A stretch of 32,821 bases of DNA, taken from positions 1 through 32,821 of the forward strand of contig JAAYDO010000193.1 of assembly GCA_012729225.1 (NCBI GenBank), given 5' to 3'. The position numbers were made by a program, and so were the translations under genes. The notes under the pieces are model-generated. The model was not told the origin of the DNA. It worked only from the letters and a program-made list of their open reading frames with translations, and made no database searches. Shown piece by piece: positions 30,633 through 32,821 of this stretch. This DNA is from Bacteroidales bacterium (GTDB lineage: Bacteria; Bacteroidota; Bacteroidia; Bacteroidales; Bacteroidaceae). Numbering within the stretch: position 1 is the stretch's first letter; every line of letters begins with the position of its first letter.

Positions 30633-32011
30633 TTCAACTACCCCACGACTTTGAACAGACAATGACTGAATACCTCGGCAAAGATGAATACGCTCATCTG
30701 GTCGAGGCATTGGGCATGACTGCACCTACCAGCATCCGATTGAACCAAGAGAAGGTGAAAGGTGAGAAGATAAGAGTGATGGAAGATGCAGAGAGAGTGC
30801 CGTGGTGTGAGAGCGGATATTATCTGCCCAAGAGACCATTGTTCACCTCCGACCCACTCTTCCATGCCGGTTGCTATTATGTACAGGAAGCCTCTTCCAT
30901 GTTCTTGTCACACGTGCTGAAACAATATGTGGAGAAGCCCGTGGTGGCTCTTGACCTGTGTGCCGCACCAGGAGGGAAGTCCACGCTGGCTCTCTCACAA
31001 CTGCCCGAGGGGTCGTTACTCATTGCCAACGAGGTGGAGCGCCGACGTTCCAACATCCTGGCAGAGAACATCATCAAATGGGGTAAAAGCCATTGTATCG
31101 TGACCAACAACCATGCGGAAGACTTCAAAGCCTTTGGTGGTGCATTTGATGTCATCATCTGCGATGCCCCCTGTTCGGGCGAAGGCATGTTTCGCAAAGA
31201 CCCTGCCAGCATAGAGGAGTGGAGTCTTGACAATGTGGAGGTGTGTTGGAAAAGACAGCGCAACATCGTGAGCGACATCTGGCACACACTAAAGGAGGGA
31301 GGCATCTTCATCTACAGCACATGCACCTACAATCCCCATGAAGACGAGGAGAATGTGGAATGGATAGCCAAGGAACTCGGAGCGGAAGTGCTCTCATGCT
31401 CCCCCTCTCCCCAGTGGGGACTCCATTCAGAAAATATTCATTTCTTTCCCCACAAGAGCAAGGGCGAGGGGTTCTTCATTAGTGTGATGAGAAAGACCAG
31501 CCATGAAGAGGAGTCCTGTATGGGTGGCGGCAAGAAGGAAAAAAAGAATAAAGGTGGCAAGGCGGGCAAGCAGTCCGTCAAGATACCACATGAACTGAAG
31601 GGATGGCTAAAGAATCCTGATGCCTACACACTGATGGAAGACGATGGGCTATTCAGGGCTTTCCCCACTCTTTATATAGACATGCTGAAACAAGCAGAGC
31701 GTACACTGAGAGTGATCCATGCAGGTATCACCTTAGGCATGATGAAGGGGAAGAACCTGCAGCCAGGACACTCCTTGGCCATGGCTATAGCAAGAAACGA
31801 AGAGGCATTTGCAACAGCAGAAGTAGATGAGCAACAGGCAATTGCCTATCTGAGAACAGAAGCGTTGCAATTGTCGGCTGACATACCGATGGGATATGTG
31901 CTCATCACCTACAAAGACCATCCTCTGGGCTTTGTGAAGAACATTGGCAACCGTGCCAATAATCTCTATCCAGAGGAATGGAGAATCAGAAGCAGTTACC
32001 TTGGTGCGTGA
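30629..32011 (+). CDS. NOL1/NOP2/Sun-family RNA cytosine-C5 methyltransferase (RsmF-like)
   Basis: This is a 460-residue RNA m5C methyltransferase, probably of 16S rRNA. The N-terminal third is the substrate-binding part (TSIRLNQEKV, VPWCESGYYLPKRP, AGCYYVQEASSMF). The SAM motif is DLCAAPGGKSTLAL, followed by ANEVERRRSNILAENI. The paired cysteines of the family are in DAPCSGEGMFRKDP and STCTYNPHEDEENV. The C-terminal region after a Lys-rich linker (KKEKKNKGGKAGK) matches the extra domain of RsmF-type enzymes, ending with LPMGYVLITYKDHPLGFVKN-like residues. It is coupled to folA by ATGA; the link to folate genes is probably only positional. Confidence 0.87.
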   Translation: MIQLPHDFEQTMTEYLGKDEYAHLVEALGMTAPTSIRLNQEKVKGEKIRVMEDAERVPWCESGYYLPKRPLFTSDPLFHAGCYYVQEASSMFLSHVLKQYVEKPVVALDLCAAPGGKSTLALSQLPEGSLLIANEVERRRSNILAENIIKWGKSHCIVTNNHAEDFKAFGGAFDVIICDAPCSGEGMFRKDPASIEEWSLDNVEVCWKRQRNIVSDIWHTLKEGGIFIYSTCTYNPHEDEENVEWIAKELGAEVLSCSPSPQWGLHSENIHFFPHKSKGEGFFISVMRKTSHEEESCMGGGKKEKKNKGGKAGKQSVKIPHELKGWLKNPDAYTLMEDDGLFRAFPTLYIDMLKQAERTLRVIHAGITLGMMKGKNLQPGHSLAMAIARNEEAFATAEVDEQQAIAYLRTEALQLSADIPMGYVLITYKDHPLGFVKNIGNRANNLYPEEWRIRSSYLGA

Positions 32012-32077
32012 AAAAATGAAGAATGAAGTATTGAATAGGAAAAACCATACCGATTTTTGCAATTCAACTATCGAGTT

Positions 32078-32108
32078 TTTGATTTCTGATAGAAAATTCG
32101 TAACTTTG
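32078..32108 (+). promoter_or_regulatory. promoter for the 184-residue unknown gene
   Basis: TTTG (32078-32081), a 19-nt spacer and TAACTTTG (32101-32108) match the consensus. The leader to the ATG at 32138 is about 25 nt. Confidence 0.7.
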
Positions 32109-32137
32109 CACGCCAAATCAATGAGAATATACAGCAA

Positions 32138-32692
32138 ATGAACTTATACGTTAGATACTTTAACCACGAACACCTGGCAAAATCCGTGGATGAAGCCATT
32201 GACTTTCTTCAATCTATAGAAGAAATCAAATTGGAGAGCAATGCCGCCAACAGAATCAACACTTTTCTCAATTCTTCAAATCTCTACCCTTTCCGCTTGA
32301 AGGTGAGTTTCTCCAACTATGTGCTCTTCCTCAAGACAGAGGCTGAGACGATTGAGCAGTTTAAGATTGAGGAGGCTGCACGCAAGGAGGAGAAAGGCAA
32401 TCATGCTTCATCGATAGCAGAAAAGAAGAAGTCTATCATAGAGGCACTGAATGAGGAGCATGTGGGCTGGTGGGAAGTGGCACTCACATTCAAGCGTGTG
32501 CTGACCATTCCCGAGACTGGCAAGTGTAAGTATATTGACACTCCTTTCCGTGTACGCCTGAAGGCTATCAGTGCGTTAGATGCTTACAATCGTGTGATTG
32601 ACCACTTGAAGAACAGACCTGACGTGGATCCTCGCTCACAGTTGCCTTCAGCCAAGAGCGACAAATTTGTATATCAGTTTGTGGGAGAATAA
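32138..32692 (+). CDS. unknown cytoplasmic protein
   Basis: I do not recognise a family for this 184-residue protein. It has no signal peptide or membrane segment. The first 80 residues mix helix and strand (MNLYVRYFNHEHLAKSVDEAIDFLQSIEEI, PFRLKVSFSNYVLFLKTEA). A charged, probably helical linker follows (EAARKEEKGNHASSIAEKKKS). The second half contains VGWWEVALTFKRVLTIP and TPFRVRLKAISALDAYNRVIDHLKNRP. There are no cysteines apart from one in GKCKYI and no catalytic pattern. Its own consensus promoter and double terminator show a deliberately independent transcription unit. Confidence 0.7.
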   Translation: MNLYVRYFNHEHLAKSVDEAIDFLQSIEEIKLESNAANRINTFLNSSNLYPFRLKVSFSNYVLFLKTEAETIEQFKIEEAARKEEKGNHASSIAEKKKSIIEALNEEHVGWWEVALTFKRVLTIPETGKCKYIDTPFRVRLKAISALDAYNRVIDHLKNRPDVDPRSQLPSAKSDKFVYQFVGE

Positions 32693-32738
32693 ATAAGAGG
32701 GTGTGTCAAAATAGGCACATCCTCTTATTTGTTTTTTT
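32691..32738 (+). terminator. intrinsic terminator, 15-bp stem
   Basis: AAATAAGAGGGTGTG (32691-32705) pairs with CACATCCTCTTATTT (32716-32730) with one G-T pair, then G and seven T. The stem overlaps the stop codon of the preceding gene. Confidence 0.88.
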
Positions 32739-32745
32739 ACAGGCA

Positions 32746-32779
32746 CGGCATGGAAAGATTCTTTCTATGCCGCTTTTTT
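32746..32779 (+). terminator. second terminator-like hairpin
   Basis: CGGCATGGAAAGA (32746-32758) and TCTTTCTATGCCG (32760-32772) are complementary with one G-T pair; the innermost bases must open to form the loop. CTTTTTT follows. It is either a backup terminator or the terminator of a gene beyond the window. Confidence 0.6.
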
Positions 32780-32821
32780 GATGTAAAATCTGTCACAAGC
32801 ACCCACGAAGCCGCATTTTGC

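Overview
The window looks like a core-genome segment of a Bacteroidales bacterium, most likely Prevotellaceae (Prevotella sensu lato). The evidence is: promoters of the Bacteroidetes type (-7 box TAnnTTTG, often with TTTG about 19-23 nt upstream); almost no Shine-Dalgarno sequences; secreted proteins with C-terminal tails of the type IX secretion kind; an ExbB / membrane protein / ExbD / ExbD operon; and a Prevotella-style 'YIKP' micro-peptide remnant. No transposase, integrase, CRISPR array or rRNA gene is visible.

Layout. 1-521 is non-coding and holds a good promoter followed by two different short direct-repeat arrays. 522-2975 (minus) is an envelope pair: a mannose-1-phosphate guanylyltransferase and a PagL-like lipid A deacylase. 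3188-4045 (plus) is a BadF-type sugar kinase. A 20-bp-stem bidirectional terminator separates it from two minus-strand lipoprotein genes (4116-5155). 5369-8209 is uvrA. 8210-8865 holds copy A of a dispersed non-coding repeat. 8866-17673 is a run of exported degradative enzymes: an M64 peptidase, a GH128-like glucanase, a HExxH protein of unknown family and a GH28 polygalacturonase-like enzyme, with deoD in the middle. 17700-20101 is an AspT/YidE-like transporter overlapping an ArsG/CcdA-like membrane protein. 20222-20998 is an unknown cationic protein.

21322-26821 is the TonB energy module: tonB, a polyprenyl synthase, tatD, tRNA-Ser(GGA), exbB, an unknown membrane protein and two exbD genes, closed by a terminator. 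26932-28149 (minus) is pncB. 28150-29355 is a 1.2-kb gene-poor stretch with copy B of the dispersed repeat (inverted relative to copy A) and a frameshifted micro-gene. 29356-32011 is a tightly coupled thyA-folA-rRNA methyltransferase operon joined by two ATGA overlaps. 32138-32692 is an unknown protein followed by two terminator hairpins.

The most unusual signal is the dispersed element. Copies A (8369-8761) and B (28390-28752, opposite strand) share a tandem 22-bp array, a 28-nt identical block, a further conserved block about 150 nt beyond the start of that block, and the same terminal AACTCACGTT. Spacing is nearly constant, and neither copy has a conserved reading frame throughout. Product names come from motif recognition by eye; no database search was run.
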